Source: Pelomonas sp. BJYL3
GTDB lineage: Bacteria; Pseudomonadota; Gammaproteobacteria; Burkholderiales; Burkholderiaceae_C
Reading direction: 5' to 3'
Length of the DNA: 64,000 bases
NCBI RefSeq assembly: GCF_027257975.1
Contig: NZ_JANZKX010000001.1
Coordinates: 310,001 to 374,000 of the forward strand
The notes below the pieces were generated by a model. That model saw only the letters and a program-made list of their open reading frames with translations, had not been told where the DNA came from and did no database searches. Every line of letters starts with the position of its first letter. Within the stretch, counting starts at the first letter, position 1. Positions 1 through 8,566 of the stretch are shown here, piece after piece. The position numbers and the translations under genes are program-made.

Positions 1-132
1 CTTCATGGGCTTGAGCTGCGTGAACTCCTGCTCCCAGTAGCGCAGCACATAAGGCTTCACGCCGCACAGTTCGCTCACCTCACCAATGGTGAAGTAGCGT
101 TTGGCGGGAATGGCGGGAAGCGCTTTGTCCAT
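1..132 (-). CDS. MerR-family transcriptional regulator, N-terminal part (runs off window)
   Basis: Only the first 44 codons are inside the window; the rest lies left of base 1. The visible peptide carries the FTIGEVSELCGV...LRYWE signature of the winged helix-turn-helix of MerR-family DNA-binding proteins at residues 14-34. The ATG at 130-132 is preceded by a 34-base gap to the ihfA stop. A short MerR-like regulator directly after ihfA is a common arrangement in beta- and gammaproteobacteria, so it is probably the last gene of the pheST-ihfA unit. Its effector is unknown. The family call is secure; no specific function can be given. Confidence 0.85.
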   Translation of the reverse strand, partial: MDKALPAIPAKRYFTIGEVSELCGVKPYVLRYWEQEFTQLKPMK

Positions 133-166
133 TGAAATCAAGGGCTTCAGGTGGGGAGGTCAGACT

Positions 167-535
167 CTACTCGAAGTCCTCGTCGCCGGGAACATCCCCC
201 TGCACCACCCCCTTGAGTTTGTGGCTCGCGTGGAAGGTCACGACATTGCGAGCCTTGATGGGGATGGACTCGCCGGTGCGCGGGTTGCGCCCGGGGCGCG
301 GTGCCTTGCGGCGGATGTTGAAGTTGCCGAAGCCCGAGAGCTTCACCTCGCGCCCCTGCACCAAGCTGCCATGGATGATGTCGAAGAAGGCCTCGACCAT
401 GTCCTTGGACTCGCGCTTGTTGAGGCCCAGCTTGTCGAACAGCAGTTCGGCCAGCTCGGCCTTGGTCAGCGTGGGCGTCTCCAGGCTGGGCAGCAGCAGC
501 GGGCCGCCCGCTGGCTTCATCTCGTCCGTGCTCAT
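167..535 (-). CDS. ihfA: Integration host factor subunit alpha
   Basis: Encodes 122 residues of the HU/IHF fold. IHF-alpha pairs with IHF-beta to bend DNA sharply at specific sites, helping recombination, replication and transcription, including sigma-54 promoters. After about 20 extra N-terminal residues come [23 protein letters not shown] and the strongly conserved [13 protein letters not shown] and [11 protein letters not shown] arm region (residues 65-90), with the beta-arm proline. The C-terminal tail ends GDEDFE. It follows pheT by 14 bases, the usual pheST-ihfA operon order, which supports alpha rather than beta or HU. Confidence 0.96.
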   Translation of the reverse strand: MSTDEMKPAGGPLLLPSLETPTLTKAELAELLFDKLGLNKRESKDMVEAFFDIIHGSLVQGREVKLSGFGNFNIRRKAPRPGRNPRTGESIPIKARNVVTFHASHKLKGVVQGDVPGDEDFE

Positions 536-549
536 GCGAAAGCTCCTCC

Positions 550-2985
550 TCAGGCGCGCAGACGCGCGCCCAGCTTTTCACCCAGGGCCGACAGCACCGT
601 GGCCACGGCCTGCTCGATGCGTTCGTCCGTCAGCGTGGCTTCTTCGTCCAGCAGCTCCAGCCGGATGGCCATGCTGCGTTCGCCTTCCTTCAGCTCGCCA
701 CTGGGCTGGGCAGGCTTGAAGATATCGAACAGACGCGCCGAGCGTACCAGGGCATCCCCGGCCGTGCCGATGGTTTGCATCAAGGATTCGTGTGTGACGG
801 TATCCGAGACGATCACCGCGATGTCGCGCAGCACCGCCTGCTGGCGCGGCACGCCCTGCCCCACCGGCAAGCTGCGGGCCAGCACGGCGTCCAGCTCCAG
901 CTCGAAGAGCACCGGCGCGCCCGCGCCCTGGGGCAATTCGTAGGCCTGGCGCCACTTGGGATGCAGCTCGCCGATCACGCCGATGGGCTGGCCATCCAGC
1001 TCCACACGGGCGCTGCGGCCCGGGTGCAGGGCCGGGTGCCCAGCCGCCACGAAGCGCAACTGGCGAGGGGCGAACAGGGCTTCCAGATCGCCCTTGACGT
1101 CGAAGAAGTCCACGGCGCGATCGCGCTGGCTCCATTGCTGCTGGTCCGCCGGGCCGAAGGCCAGGCCACCCAGGCGCATGGGCTGGGCGATGCCGGCCAC
1201 GCTGGCGGCACCGGTCTGCACCGAGGCGTCGCGCAGGAAGACGCGGCCGATCTCGAACACGCGCACGCGGCTGGCCTTGCGGGCCAGGTTGTGGCGCAGC
1301 ACATTGAGCAGGCTGCCCATCAGGCTGGTGCGCATCACCGAGAGCTGGCTGGTGATGGGGTTGAGCAGGCGGATGGGGTTCTCCTCACCGGCCAGCTCAC
1401 GCTCCCAGCGCTCCTCCACGAAGCTGAAGTTGATGGTCTCGAAGTAGTCGCGCGCGGCCACGGCATGGCGCAAGGCATGCACGCCGCGGCGCGATTCCGA
1501 GCGCGTCTTGGCCACCACGGGCGCCAGCGGCGGCGTGGCCGGCAGCTTGCCGTAGCCCAGCACGCGGATGACTTCCTCGATCAGGTCTTCCTCGATGCTG
1601 ATGTCGAAGCGCCAGCTGGGCGGCGTCACCGTCAGGGTGCCTTCACCTTCGCTGAAAGGCAGGCCCAGGCGGCGGAACACGCCCGCACATTCGTCCTGCG
1701 TCACGGGCATGCCGATCACCTTGGCGGCACGGGCCACGCGCAGGGTCACGGGCTTCGGCGCGGGCATGTTGACGCGCTGGTCCACCAGCGGGCCGGCCTC
1801 GCCGCCGCAGATCTCCAGCACCAGCTGGGTGATGCGCTCGATGTGCTCGGCAATGCTCTCAGGGTCCACGCCGCGCTCGAAGCGGTGGCCGGCGTCCGTG
1901 CTGAAGTTGTAGCGGCGGCCGCGGCCCATGACGGCCTCGGGCCACCAGAAGGCGGCCTCGATGTAGACGTTGCGGGTGTCGTCGGAGACGGCGGTGTGGT
2001 CACCGCCCATGATGCCGGCCAGGGACTCGACCTGGCTGGCGTCGGCGATCACGCCCACCTTCTCGTCCAGCTCGACGGTGTTGCCGTTCAGCAGCTTCAG
2101 CTGCTCACCCGCCTTGGCCCAGCGCACGATGAGCTCGCGGTCGATCTTGTCGAGGTCGAAGATGTGCGAGGGGCGGCCCAGCTCGAACATCACGTAGTTG
2201 GAGATGTCAACCAGGGCCGAGACGGAGCGCTGGCCGCAGCGGGCCAGGCGCTGGACCATCCAGGCCGGCGTCTGGGCCTTGTGGTTGACGTTGCGCACCA
2301 CGCGGCCGGCGAAGCGGCCGCAGAGATCCGGCGCTTCCACGCGCACGGGCACGGTCTGGTCGACCACCGGCTTCACCGGCGTGATGGCCGGCAGGGTCAG
2401 CGGTGCGCCGGTCAGCGCAGCCACCTCGCGGGCCACGCCCAGCACCGAGAGGCCGTGGCCGAGATTGGGCGTGAGCTTCAGCGTGAAGAGGGTGTCGTCC
2501 AGGTTCAGGAACTCGCGGATGTTCTGGCCCACGGGCGCATCCAGCGGCAGCTCCAGCAGGCCGCCGTGGTCCTCGCTGAGCTTGAGCTCGCGGGCGGAGC
2601 ACAGCATGCCGAAGCTCTCGACGCCGCGCAGCTTGCCCACCTTGATCAGGAAGGGCTTGCCGTCCTCACCCGGGGGCAGCTCGGCGCCCACGGTGGCCAG
2701 GGGCACCTTGATGCCGGCGCGCGCATTGGGCGCGCCGCAGACGATCTGCAGCGGCTCGCCGTTGTTGAAGGCCGGGCCGGCATTGACCTTGCAGACGCGC
2801 AACTTGTCAGCGTTAGGGTGCTGCTCGGCCTCCAGGATCTCGGCGACCACGATCCCGCTGAAGGGCGGCGCGGCCGGGCTCAGCTCTTCGACTTCCATGC
2901 CGGACATGGTCAGCAGCGAAGCCAGCTCTTGGGTGTTCAGGGGCGGATTGCAGAAGGCCCGCAGCCAGGACTCAGGGAATTGCAT
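550..2985 (-). CDS. pheT: Phenylalanyl-tRNA synthetase beta subunit
   Basis: Encodes 811 residues, the normal length for bacterial PheT. With PheS it forms the alpha2-beta2 enzyme that charges tRNA-Phe in the cytoplasm. Visible regions are [11 protein letters not shown] at the N terminus, the tRNA-binding (EMAP-like) domain around residues 40-150, the B3/B4 editing domain with GRFAGRVV and PAWMVQRL around 225-260, the B5 DNA-binding-like fold around 410-480, and the C-terminal FDX-ACB anticodon-binding domain. It lies 62 bases after pheS and 14 bases before ihfA. The family assignment is unambiguous. Confidence 0.98.
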   Translation of the reverse strand: MQFPESWLRAFCNPPLNTQELASLLTMSGMEVEELSPAAPPFSGIVVAEILEAEQHPNADKLRVCKVNAGPAFNNGEPLQIVCGAPNARAGIKVPLATVGAELPPGEDGKPFLIKVGKLRGVESFGMLCSARELKLSEDHGGLLELPLDAPVGQNIREFLNLDDTLFTLKLTPNLGHGLSVLGVAREVAALTGAPLTLPAITPVKPVVDQTVPVRVEAPDLCGRFAGRVVRNVNHKAQTPAWMVQRLARCGQRSVSALVDISNYVMFELGRPSHIFDLDKIDRELIVRWAKAGEQLKLLNGNTVELDEKVGVIADASQVESLAGIMGGDHTAVSDDTRNVYIEAAFWWPEAVMGRGRRYNFSTDAGHRFERGVDPESIAEHIERITQLVLEICGGEAGPLVDQRVNMPAPKPVTLRVARAAKVIGMPVTQDECAGVFRRLGLPFSEGEGTLTVTPPSWRFDISIEEDLIEEVIRVLGYGKLPATPPLAPVVAKTRSESRRGVHALRHAVAARDYFETINFSFVEERWERELAGEENPIRLLNPITSQLSVMRTSLMGSLLNVLRHNLARKASRVRVFEIGRVFLRDASVQTGAASVAGIAQPMRLGGLAFGPADQQQWSQRDRAVDFFDVKGDLEALFAPRQLRFVAAGHPALHPGRSARVELDGQPIGVIGELHPKWRQAYELPQGAGAPVLFELELDAVLARSLPVGQGVPRQQAVLRDIAVIVSDTVTHESLMQTIGTAGDALVRSARLFDIFKPAQPSGELKEGERSMAIRLELLDEEATLTDERIEQAVATVLSALGEKLGARLRA

Positions 2986-3047
2986 GGGATTCTCGTCAGC
3001 GTGTTCGGTGGTGTTCTTGCGATGCTCGCGATCAGGGCAAGCGGGGC

Positions 3048-4091
3048 TTACTTGAACTGGCTCAGGAAGCGCAGGTCGCCCTCGAAGAACAGGCGCAGGT
3101 CATTGACGCCGTAGCGCAGCATGGCCAGGCGGTCGATGCCGGAGCCGAAGGCGAAGCCGATGTAGCGTTCCGGGTCCAGGCCCATGTTGCGGATCACCTG
3201 CGGATGCACCTGGCCGGCGCCGGAGACCTCCAGCCAGCGGCCCTTGAGCGGGCCGGTCTCGAACATGATGTCGATCTCGGCGCTGGGCTCGGTGAAGGGG
3301 AAGTAGCTGGGACGGAAGCGCAGCTGCAGCGCATCCGTCTCGAAGAAGGCGGTGATGAAGTTCAGGTAGACCGACTTCAGATCCTTGAAGCTGATGTTCT
3401 CGCCGACCCACAGGCCTTCGACCTGGTGGAACATGGGCGAGTGCGTGGCGTCGCTGTCCACGCGGTAGGTGCGGCCCGGGGCGATCACGCGGATTTCCGG
3501 CATGGTGTCCTGGCCGGCATAGCGCTTGGCATGGGCCTGCGCGTAGCGGATCTGCATGGGGCTGGTGTGCGGGCGCAGGTTGAACCAGCGGCCGCCCTCG
3601 TCCTTCATGTCCACGTAGAAGGTGTCCTGCATGGAGCGCGCAGGATGGTTCTCGGGATTGTTCAGCGAGGAGAAGCTGAACCAGTCGGTCTCGATCTCGG
3701 GGCCGTCGGCCACGTCGAAGCCCATGGAGCCGAAGATGGCCTCGATGCGCTCCATCGCACGCGTGATGGGATGCAGGCCACCGGTGCCGCGCTGGCGGCC
3801 GGGCAGGCTGACGTCCAGGGCTTCGGCCTTGAGCTGCTTCTCGAGCTCGGCGTCGGCGAGCGCCTGGCGGCGGGCGTTCAGCGCCGCCTCGATGCCCTGC
3901 TTGAGCTGGTTGATCTCGGCGCCGCGGGTCTTCTTCTCCTCGACCGGCAGCGCGGCCAGGCCCTTCATCAGCTCGGTCACCTGGCCGGACTTGCCCAGGA
4001 ATCGCGCCTTGGCGTTCTCCAGGTCGGCAGGGGTGGAGGCCTGGGCAAATTCAGCCTGGGCGCTTTGCAGCAATTGGGCGAGATCGTTCAT
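3048..4091 (-). CDS. pheS: Phenylalanyl-tRNA synthetase alpha subunit
   Basis: Encodes 347 residues, the catalytic subunit of PheRS. An N-terminal coiled-coil tRNA-binding region (about residues 1-95) precedes the class II synthetase core. Seen are [19 protein letters not shown], the motif-2 region [10 protein letters not shown], the [17 protein letters not shown] segment and the C-terminal [17 protein letters not shown] motif 3. Its ATG lacks a clear Shine-Dalgarno sequence. A terminator-like hairpin with a T tract stands about 35 bases upstream, so pheST expression is probably partly separated from the rpmI-rplT message. Confidence 0.98.
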   Translation of the reverse strand: MNDLAQLLQSAQAEFAQASTPADLENAKARFLGKSGQVTELMKGLAALPVEEKKTRGAEINQLKQGIEAALNARRQALADAELEKQLKAEALDVSLPGRQRGTGGLHPITRAMERIEAIFGSMGFDVADGPEIETDWFSFSSLNNPENHPARSMQDTFYVDMKDEGGRWFNLRPHTSPMQIRYAQAHAKRYAGQDTMPEIRVIAPGRTYRVDSDATHSPMFHQVEGLWVGENISFKDLKSVYLNFITAFFETDALQLRFRPSYFPFTEPSAEIDIMFETGPLKGRWLEVSGAGQVHPQVIRNMGLDPERYIGFAFGSGIDRLAMLRYGVNDLRLFFEGDLRFLSQFK

Positions 4092-4121
4092 CGCAGCGGC
4101 GGACTCGTAAGCAGGAAAGCA

Positions 4122-4155
4122 ATAAGAAAAGGCCGAACACCAGGGTGTCGGCCTT
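4122..4155 (-). terminator. Terminator or attenuator between rplT and pheS
   Basis: Read on the minus strand, AAGGCCGACACC (4155-4144) pairs with GGTGTTCGGCCTT (4141-4129) across a 2-base loop with one bulged T, followed by TTTTCTTATTG. This has the form of an intrinsic terminator. It lies downstream of rplT and upstream of pheS. In Escherichia coli pheST is preceded by an attenuator with a Phe-rich leader peptide; no Phe-rich peptide is visible here, so a plain (partial) terminator is the simpler reading. Confidence 0.72.
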
Positions 4156-4168
4156 CAAGGGGTGCGCA

Positions 4169-4215
4169 CCCCGGCCTTGCAGCCGGGGCCGCCCTGATGC
4201 GGCTTGCACCGCATC
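4169..4215 (-). other. Twin hairpins with identical loops in the rplT-pheS spacer
   Basis: Two perfect 7-bp hairpins stand in tandem. GATGCGG (4196-4202) pairs with CCGCATC (4209-4215), and CCCCGGC (4169-4175) pairs with GCCGGGG (4182-4188). On the minus strand both loops read TGCAAG. They lie just after the rplT stop codon and before the terminator at 4122-4155. Matching loops on different stems suggest that the loop sequence is what matters, for example as a protein or RNA contact. That is inference. Confidence 0.5.
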
Positions 4216-4222
4216 GGGACAT

Positions 4223-4579
4223 TTAGGCGAGAGCGGCCTTCACCTTGGCGAAGATGCTGGCAAAGCCAGCCGGATCGTTGACGGCCAGATCAGCCAGGAC
4301 CTTGCGGTCGATGTCGATCTGGGCCTTCTTCAGGCCAGCCACGAACTTGCTGTAGCTCAGACCCAGGCCACGGCTTGCTGCGTTGATACGAGCAATCCAC
4401 AGCTGGCGGAACACGCGCTTCTTGGCACGGCGGTCACGGTAGGCGTACTGGCCTGCCTTCATCACCGCCTGCTTGGCGATGCGGAAGACATTCTTACGAC
4501 GACCACGGAAGCCCTTGGCCAGAGCCAGGACCTTCTTGTGACGAGCACGTGCGGTAACACCACGTTTGACGCGAGGCAT
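4223..4579 (-). CDS. rplT: 50S ribosomal protein L20
   Basis: Encodes 118 residues, the standard length. The sequence starts [20 protein letters not shown], has the basic N-terminal tail that threads 23S rRNA ([28 protein letters not shown]) and a globular C-terminal half. L20 is needed early in 50S assembly and in some bacteria represses its own operon by binding a leader RNA. A good ribosome site (AAGGAGATACAAC) precedes the ATG. It lies 24 bases after rpmI in the usual infC-rpmI-rplT order. Confidence 0.99.
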   Translation of the reverse strand: MPRVKRGVTARARHKKVLALAKGFRGRRKNVFRIAKQAVMKAGQYAYRDRRAKKRVFRQLWIARINAASRGLGLSYSKFVAGLKKAQIDIDRKVLADLAVNDPAGFASIFAKVKAALA

Positions 4580-4603
4580 GTTGTATCTCCTTAAATCGTG
4601 GGA

Positions 4604-4807
4604 TTACAGACCGGCATAGGGCAGCATCGCAGCGATGTGACCCATGTTGGTTTCATGCACGTTCACGGCACCGCGGAGCTGGCGCTTGTTCTTCGTGGTC
4701 TTCTTGGTCAGGATGTGGCGCTTGTAGGCCTGACCGCGCTTGACGGTACCACCCGGACGGACGCGGAAACGCTTCTTCGCGCCGCTCTTGGTCTTCATTT
4801 TGGGCAT
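4604..4807 (-). CDS. rpmI: 50S ribosomal protein L35
   Basis: Encodes 67 residues beginning [16 protein letters not shown], the conserved L35 N terminus; the family is 64-67 residues long. An in-frame extension would start 17 codons earlier, but the start chosen here has a strong AAAAGGAG ribosome site 6 bases upstream and matches the family. The protein is small, very basic and part of the 50S subunit. It is separated from infC by an unusually long, hairpin-rich 313-base leader, where autoregulation by L20 would be expected to act. Confidence 0.98.
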   Translation of the reverse strand: MPKMKTKSGAKKRFRVRPGGTVKRGQAYKRHILTKKTTKNKRQLRGAVNVHETNMGHIAAMLPYAGL

Positions 4808-5022
4808 GACTGCTCCTTTTAAATGCGTCCCCTGGGGCGGTTGCGGGACTCGCAACACTTGCCAGCCTCAGGGAGACTAATAAGCCCGCCGACGACCAGA
4901 TCGACGGGCCTGAACCAGTTGTCGGCAAAGCACCGACCACGATGTCGCCCAGAGGGCGACCAAAACCTTCGACAGCGCAGCCTTTCGGGCCGTCCGCCGG
5001 GCCGCCCCCAAGGACGGCCTCT

Positions 5023-5060
5023 TGCAATCAAAACCGGGCCAGCGCCCGGTTTTGATTGCA
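5023..5060 (-). terminator. Strong hairpin, terminator-like, between infC and rpmI
   Basis: A perfect 17-bp inverted repeat: TGCAATCAAAACCGGGC (5023-5039), a 4-base loop, and its exact complement (5044-5060). Its A-rich and T-rich arm ends around a GC core make it look like a bidirectional intrinsic terminator or attenuator. It lies inside what is normally one thrS-infC-rpmI-rplT transcript, which is odd unless termination is conditional. Confidence 0.6.
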
Positions 5061-5087
5061 CCCCCGAATTTTCAAACTTCAGGGGGT

Positions 5088-5109
5088 GGGCCCGCGTACC
5101 CGCGGGCCC
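5088..5109 (-). other. Hairpin abutting the infC stop codon
   Basis: GGGCCCGCG (5088-5096), loop TACC, CGCGGGCCC (5101-5109): a perfect 9-bp GC-only stem 11 bases after the infC stop codon. No T tract follows, so it is more likely an mRNA-end stabiliser or part of the leader fold than a terminator by itself. Confidence 0.6.
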
Positions 5110-5120
5110 GGGGGCAAACA

Positions 5121-5666
5121 TCAGCGCTTCTTCGGAGCAAGCACCATGATCATCTGCCGCCCTTCCAGCTTGGGCATGTGCTCGACGACCGCCACATCCG
5201 CCAGCTCGTCACGGATGCGCTCCAGCAGCCGCATGCCGATGTCCTGGTGGGTGATTTCGCGACCGCGATAGCGCAGCGTCACCTTGCCCTTGTCACCATC
5301 CTCAGCGATGAAGCGGCGCAGATTGCGCATCTTGATCTGGTAGTCGCCTTCGTCCGTGCCCGGGCGGAACTTGACTTCCTTGACCTCGATGACCTTCTGC
5401 TTGGCCTTGGCCTCGGCCGCGCGCTTCTGCTCCAGATACTTGAACTTGCCGTAGTCCATCAGCCGGCAGACCGGCGGATTGGCAGTGGCGGAGATCTCGA
5501 CGAGATCCACATCCATGTCGCCCGCCATACGCAGGGCTTCCTGGATGCTCACGACACCGATGGGTTCGTTCTCCGGGCCGTTCAGACGGACCTCGGGAGC
5601 AAGGATTTCGCGGTTCAGCCGATGCTTACGCTCGGGAATCGCACGACGGTCAGCAAAAGTAGCGAT
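5121..5666 (-). CDS. infC: Translation initiation factor IF-3, AUC start codon
   Basis: Encodes 181 residues, the normal IF-3 length, if translation starts at the ATC codon at 5666-5664. IF-3 binds the 30S subunit, prevents early 50S joining and checks the start codon. Conserved N-terminal sequence [20 protein letters not shown] follows the ATC directly, and a GAAAGGGTGG ribosome site lies just upstream. The first in-frame GTG is 38 codons later and would remove most of the N-terminal domain. Rare AUU or AUC starts in infC allow IF-3 to repress its own translation in E. coli; the same control is inferred here. [18 protein letters not shown] is the interdomain linker. Confidence 0.95.
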   Translation of the reverse strand: MATFADRRAIPERKHRLNREILAPEVRLNGPENEPIGVVSIQEALRMAGDMDVDLVEISATANPPVCRLMDYGKFKYLEQKRAAEAKAKQKVIEVKEVKFRPGTDEGDYQIKMRNLRRFIAEDGDKGKVTLRYRGREITHQDIGMRLLERIRDELADVAVVEHMPKLEGRQMIMVLAPKKR

Positions 5667-5737
5667 GGTGCCACCCTTTCAATGAGCCCAAGGCATGGGG
5701 CCCGGCAATAAGCAAAAGCGCGCCCAACTCCAACCAC

Positions 5738-7645
5738 TCAGGCCTTGTTGGTGATGTCCGCCGCCAGCCTCTCACTGAAGCTGGCCAGCGACATCACACC
5801 CAGATCCTGGTTGCCACGGGCGCGCACCGCAACGGCTCCGTTTGCCTTCTCCTTGTCACCGACGACAAGGATGTACGGAACCTTCTGCAAGGAATGCTCG
5901 CGGATTTTATACGTGATCTTTTCGTTGCGCAAATCTGCGGCCACCCTAAGCCCTTGTTTTTGCAGCGATTTCACGATATCAGCCACGTAATCGGCCTGGG
6001 CGTCCGTGATATTGGCCACCACGACCTGGGTCGGGGCCAGCCAGACGGGCAGCGCGCCGGCGTGCTGCTCGATGAGAATGCCGATGAATCGCTCCAGGCT
6101 GCCCACGATGGCCCGGTGCAGCATGATGGGGCGCTGGCGGCTGCCGTCCTCGGCCACGAACTCGGCGTCCAGGCGCTCGGGCATGTTGGGATCGACCTGG
6201 ATGGTGCCGCACTGCCACTGGCGGCCCAGGGCGTCCTTGAGCGTGTACTCGATCTTGGGGCCGTAGAAGGCGCCCTCGCCAGGCAGGTACTCGAACTCGC
6301 AGCCCGAGGCGCGCAGGCCCTCGGCCAGGGCGGCCTCGGCCTTGTCCCAGCTCTCTTCCGTGCCGATGCGCTGCTCGGGGCGCGTGGACAGCTTGTAGAG
6401 GATTTCCGTGAAGCCGAAGTCCTTGTAGACCTTCTGCAGCAGGGTCGTGAAGGCCGTGACCTCGGCCTGGATCATGTCTTCCGTGCAGAAGATGTGGCCG
6501 TCATCCTGCGTGAAGCCGCGCACGCGCATGATGCCGTGCAGGCCGCCCGTGGGCTCGTTGCGGTGGCACTGGCCAAACTCGCCAAAGCGCAGCGGCAGGT
6601 CGCGGTAGCTCTTGATGCCCTGCTTGAAGATCAGGATGTGGCCGGGGCAGTTCATCGGCTTGAGCGCGTAGTCGCGCTTCTCCGATTCCGTCGTGAACAT
6701 GTTCTCGCGGTACTTGTCCCAGTGGCCGGTCTTCTCCCACAGCGACTTGTCGATGATCTGCGGGCCCTTGACCTCCAGGTAGCCGTTCTCGCGGTAGACG
6801 CGGCGCATGTACTGCTCCACCTCCTGCCAGACCGTCCAGCCCTTGGGATGCCAGAAGACCACGCCAGGAGCGTGCTCGTCGATGTGGAAGAGGTCCAGGT
6901 CCTTGCCCAGGCGGCGGTGGTCGCGCTTCTCGGCTTCCTCCAGCAGGGTGAGGTACTTCTGCAGGTCGTCCTTGGAGGCCCAGGCCGTTCCGTAGATGCG
7001 CTGCAGCTGCTCGTTGCGGTGGTCGCCGCGCCAGTAGGCACCTGCCACCTTCATCAGCTTGAAGTGCTTGAGCTTGCCCGTGGAGGGCACGTGCGGGCCG
7101 CGGCAGAGGTCGGTGAACGCGCCCTCGGCGTAGAGGGACACGTCCTCGCCCTGCGGGATCGATTCGATGATCTCGGCCTTGTAGGCCTCGCCGATGCTCT
7201 TGAAGTAGGACACCGCCTCGTCGCGCGGCAGCACCGAGCGCGTGACCTTCTCGTCCTTCTTCGCCAGCTCGTTCATCTTGGACTCGATGGCCGCCAGATC
7301 CTCGGGCGTGAAGGGACGCTTGTAGCTGAAGTCGTAGTAGAAGCCGTTCTCGATGACCGGGCCGATGGTGACCTGCGCCTCGGGGAAGAGCTCCTTGACC
7401 GCGTAGGCCAGCAGGTGGGCCGTGGAATGGCGGATGACCTCCAGGCCATCGGCGTCCTTGTCGGTGACGATGGCCAGCTGGGCGTCGGCCTCGATCAGGT
7501 GACTGGTGTCGACCAGCTTGCCATCGACCTTGCCGGCCAGCGCGGCCTTGGCCAGGCCGGCGCCGATGGAAGCGGCCACCTCGGCCACAGTGACGGCCTG
7601 CGGGAATTCGCGCTTGGAACCGTCAGGCAGTTGGATGGAAATCAT
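5738..7645 (-). CDS. thrS: Threonyl-tRNA synthetase
   Basis: Encodes 635 residues. The TGS domain occupies residues 1-62, the second editing domain has HSTAH (73-77) and CRGPH (181-185), and the class II core has the zinc ligands C333 and H384 in MNCPGH and DDGHIFC, motif 2 ([12 protein letters not shown]), motif 3 ([12 protein letters not shown]) and a C-terminal anticodon-binding domain. It charges tRNA-Thr and clears mischarged Ser-tRNA. The start at 7645 has a GGAG ribosome site 6 bases away; a 37-codon in-frame extension would run through a terminator hairpin and is rejected. A Thr-rich leader peptide and terminator lie upstream, implying control by threonine supply. Confidence 0.98.
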   Translation of the reverse strand: MISIQLPDGSKREFPQAVTVAEVAASIGAGLAKAALAGKVDGKLVDTSHLIEADAQLAIVTDKDADGLEVIRHSTAHLLAYAVKELFPEAQVTIGPVIENGFYYDFSYKRPFTPEDLAAIESKMNELAKKDEKVTRSVLPRDEAVSYFKSIGEAYKAEIIESIPQGEDVSLYAEGAFTDLCRGPHVPSTGKLKHFKLMKVAGAYWRGDHRNEQLQRIYGTAWASKDDLQKYLTLLEEAEKRDHRRLGKDLDLFHIDEHAPGVVFWHPKGWTVWQEVEQYMRRVYRENGYLEVKGPQIIDKSLWEKTGHWDKYRENMFTTESEKRDYALKPMNCPGHILIFKQGIKSYRDLPLRFGEFGQCHRNEPTGGLHGIMRVRGFTQDDGHIFCTEDMIQAEVTAFTTLLQKVYKDFGFTEILYKLSTRPEQRIGTEESWDKAEAALAEGLRASGCEFEYLPGEGAFYGPKIEYTLKDALGRQWQCGTIQVDPNMPERLDAEFVAEDGSRQRPIMLHRAIVGSLERFIGILIEQHAGALPVWLAPTQVVVANITDAQADYVADIVKSLQKQGLRVAADLRNEKITYKIREHSLQKVPYILVVGDKEKANGAVAVRARGNQDLGVMSLASFSERLAADITNKA

Positions 7646-7708
7646 GGGGTGCTCCGAATCGCAAGGGCCTCGCCGTTCGTGCGCCATGGCAGCTGGAACG
7701 AAGCCCGG

Positions 7709-7740
7709 AAATGAAAAAGCGCGGCCTGGTGCCGCGCTTT
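7709..7740 (-). terminator. Attenuator terminator in the thrS leader
   Basis: On the minus strand AAAGCGCGGC (7740-7731), a 5-base loop and GCCGCGCTTT (7725-7716) form a perfect 10-bp stem that runs into TTTTTCATTTC. It ends about 65 bases before the thrS ATG, so a transcript that stops here never reaches thrS. Together with the leader peptide at 7808-7849 it has the layout of a transcription attenuator. Confidence 0.85.
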
Positions 7741-7748
7741 GTTCGGGA

Positions 7749-7782
7749 GGCATCACCGGATCAGGGTGACGGGGGTGATGCC
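7749..7782 (-). promoter_or_regulatory. Pause-type hairpin in the thrS leader
   Basis: GGCATCACC (7749-7757) and GGTGATGCC (7774-7782) form a perfect 9-bp stem with a 16-base loop, between the leader peptide stop and the terminator hairpin. In classical attenuators such a hairpin pauses polymerase or competes with the antiterminator. A GC-rich block directly after the leader stop (about 7795-7806) can pair with the 5' arm of the terminator and could be the antiterminator; the exact alternative fold was not resolved. Confidence 0.55.
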
Positions 7783-7807
7783 CAAAGACGAGACGTGCCG
7801 CGGCCGA

Positions 7808-7849
7808 CTATGCTCCGGTGGAGGTCGTAGTTCGCGGTGTCATAACCAT
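7808..7849 (-). CDS. Threonine-rich leader peptide of thrS (13 residues)
   Basis: A very short reading frame, MVMTPRTTTSTGA and stop, has five threonines in 13 residues, and together they use all four Thr codons (ACA, ACT, ACG, ACC, ACC). The ATG at 7849-7847 has AAAGG or GGCGAG just upstream; a second ATG two codons later is an alternative start. It sits between a good -10 box (TACAAT, 7893-7888) and a hairpin plus terminator before thrS. By analogy with the thr, his and phe leader peptides, ribosome stalling at Thr codons when charged tRNA-Thr is low would permit read-through into thrS. The function is inferred; the peptide, hairpins and T tract are directly visible. Confidence 0.75.
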   Translation of the reverse strand: MVMTPRTTTSTGA

Positions 7850-7887
7850 CTCGCCTTTCTCAGCCCTTGTTGGTCAAAGAGGCCCCG

Positions 7888-7919
7888 ATTGTAGCCACAA
7901 CGCCTGGCAGAGGCTCAAT
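7888..7919 (-). promoter_or_regulatory. Probable sigma-70 promoter of thrS
   Basis: Minus-strand TACAAT (7893-7888) differs from the -10 consensus at one base; TTGAGC (7918-7913) is a weak -35 at 19-base spacing. Transcription would start near 7881, giving a leader of about 235 bases that contains the Thr-rich peptide and attenuator. Confidence 0.5.
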
Positions 7920-8472
7920 AGCGCTGCAGCCGGCCGTCGACGATGCGCACGCGGTCACCGCTGCACAGGCCGTCCAGGCGCTCGAAATCGAAGGCCTGCT
8001 CGCCTCCGCGTTCCAGGCGCACCCAGACTCGGTAGCGCGAGCCGCCGCCCCGGTTGCCGTCACGCTCGATCTCATTGCCGATCACGGCCCCCACGACCGC
8101 GCCGATGGCCGTGCCCACGCCGCGGTCGCGGCGGTCGCTCATCTCATGACCGATGACGCCGCCGATGACACCCCCCGCCACGGCACCCGCACCGGAGCTG
8201 CCGCGATCGCCGCCACGGCCGTAGGCCTCGATGCGCCCCACGGTCCCGTACAGCACCCGGTCGCTGCCGTAGCGGCTGGGCGGCGGGGTGTAGCGGCGGT
8301 CGTCGTAACGGCGGCCCTCGTAGCGTCCGGCGTCGTAGCCGCGGTTGTCGCCGTAGACCTGCCCATCGTCCCAGTCGCGACGGCGCTCATGGGCGCAGCC
8401 GGCGAGCGTCAGCACGGACATAGCCGACAGCGCCAGCGAGAGTGACCAGGAACGGGCCTTGGAGGACAGCAT
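7915..8472 (-). CDS. Glycine-zipper outer-membrane lipoprotein
   Basis: Encodes about 185 residues. The N terminus is a lipoprotein signal peptide ending LTLAGC, so C26 or nearby should be lipidated. A tyrosine- and arginine-rich stretch (DAGRYEGRRYDDRRY) follows, then a glycine-zipper segment AGAVAGGVIGGVIGHE and VGTAIGAVVGAVIGNE that resembles the 2TM glycine-zipper domain of envelope lipoproteins (SlyB/Rickettsia 17-kDa-like). The end, WVRLERGGEQAFDFERLDGLCSGDRVRIVDGRL, is typical of that family. An ATG four codons upstream at 8484 is an alternative start; neither has a good ribosome site. The role is probably envelope integrity. Confidence 0.75.
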   Translation of the reverse strand: MLSSKARSWSLSLALSAMSVLTLAGCAHERRRDWDDGQVYGDNRGYDAGRYEGRRYDDRRYTPPPSRYGSDRVLYGTVGRIEAYGRGGDRGSSGAGAVAGGVIGGVIGHEMSDRRDRGVGTAIGAVVGAVIGNEIERDGNRGGGSRYRVWVRLERGGEQAFDFERLDGLCSGDRVRIVDGRLQRY

Positions 8473-8566
8473 GGGCGTACCCATCGTGAAGTCAGGACAG
8501 CCCTCCAACGCATGAGACCCGCCTTTGGTTGATCGGCGCGGAAGGCTCATGCGCTTTGTTACACGC

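Larger units (their letters stand above)
4808..5120 (-). promoter_or_regulatory. Structured 313-base rpmI leader (infC-rpmI spacer)
   Basis: No protein gene is supported here. Read leftwards from infC it holds four perfect hairpins: GGGCCCGCG/CGCGGGCCC (5088-5109), a 17-bp stem (5023-5060), GGCCGTCC/GGACGGCC (4988-4995 with 5012-5019), and GTCGCCC/GGGCGAC (4944-4960). In E. coli this spacer carries the RNA structure by which L20 represses rpmI-rplT. The hairpins here could play that role or a transcription-attenuation role. The 17-bp stem in particular resembles an intrinsic terminator, so read-through into rpmI may be regulated. Confidence 0.6.

Noticed and set aside
775-3114. Long plus-strand open frame of 779 codons opposite pheT
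   Set aside because: It is a high-GC antisense shadow of pheT, rich in His, Ala, Gly and Leu and lacking any recognisable domain; pheT is unambiguous.
4092-4222. Phe leader peptide before pheS
   Set aside because: The only open frame in the spacer has few Phe codons, not clustered, and overlaps the hairpins and the pheS start.
7646-7756. 37-codon N-terminal extension of thrS
   Set aside because: It runs through the terminator hairpin and T tract and lacks similarity to ThrRS; the inner ATG has the ribosome site.
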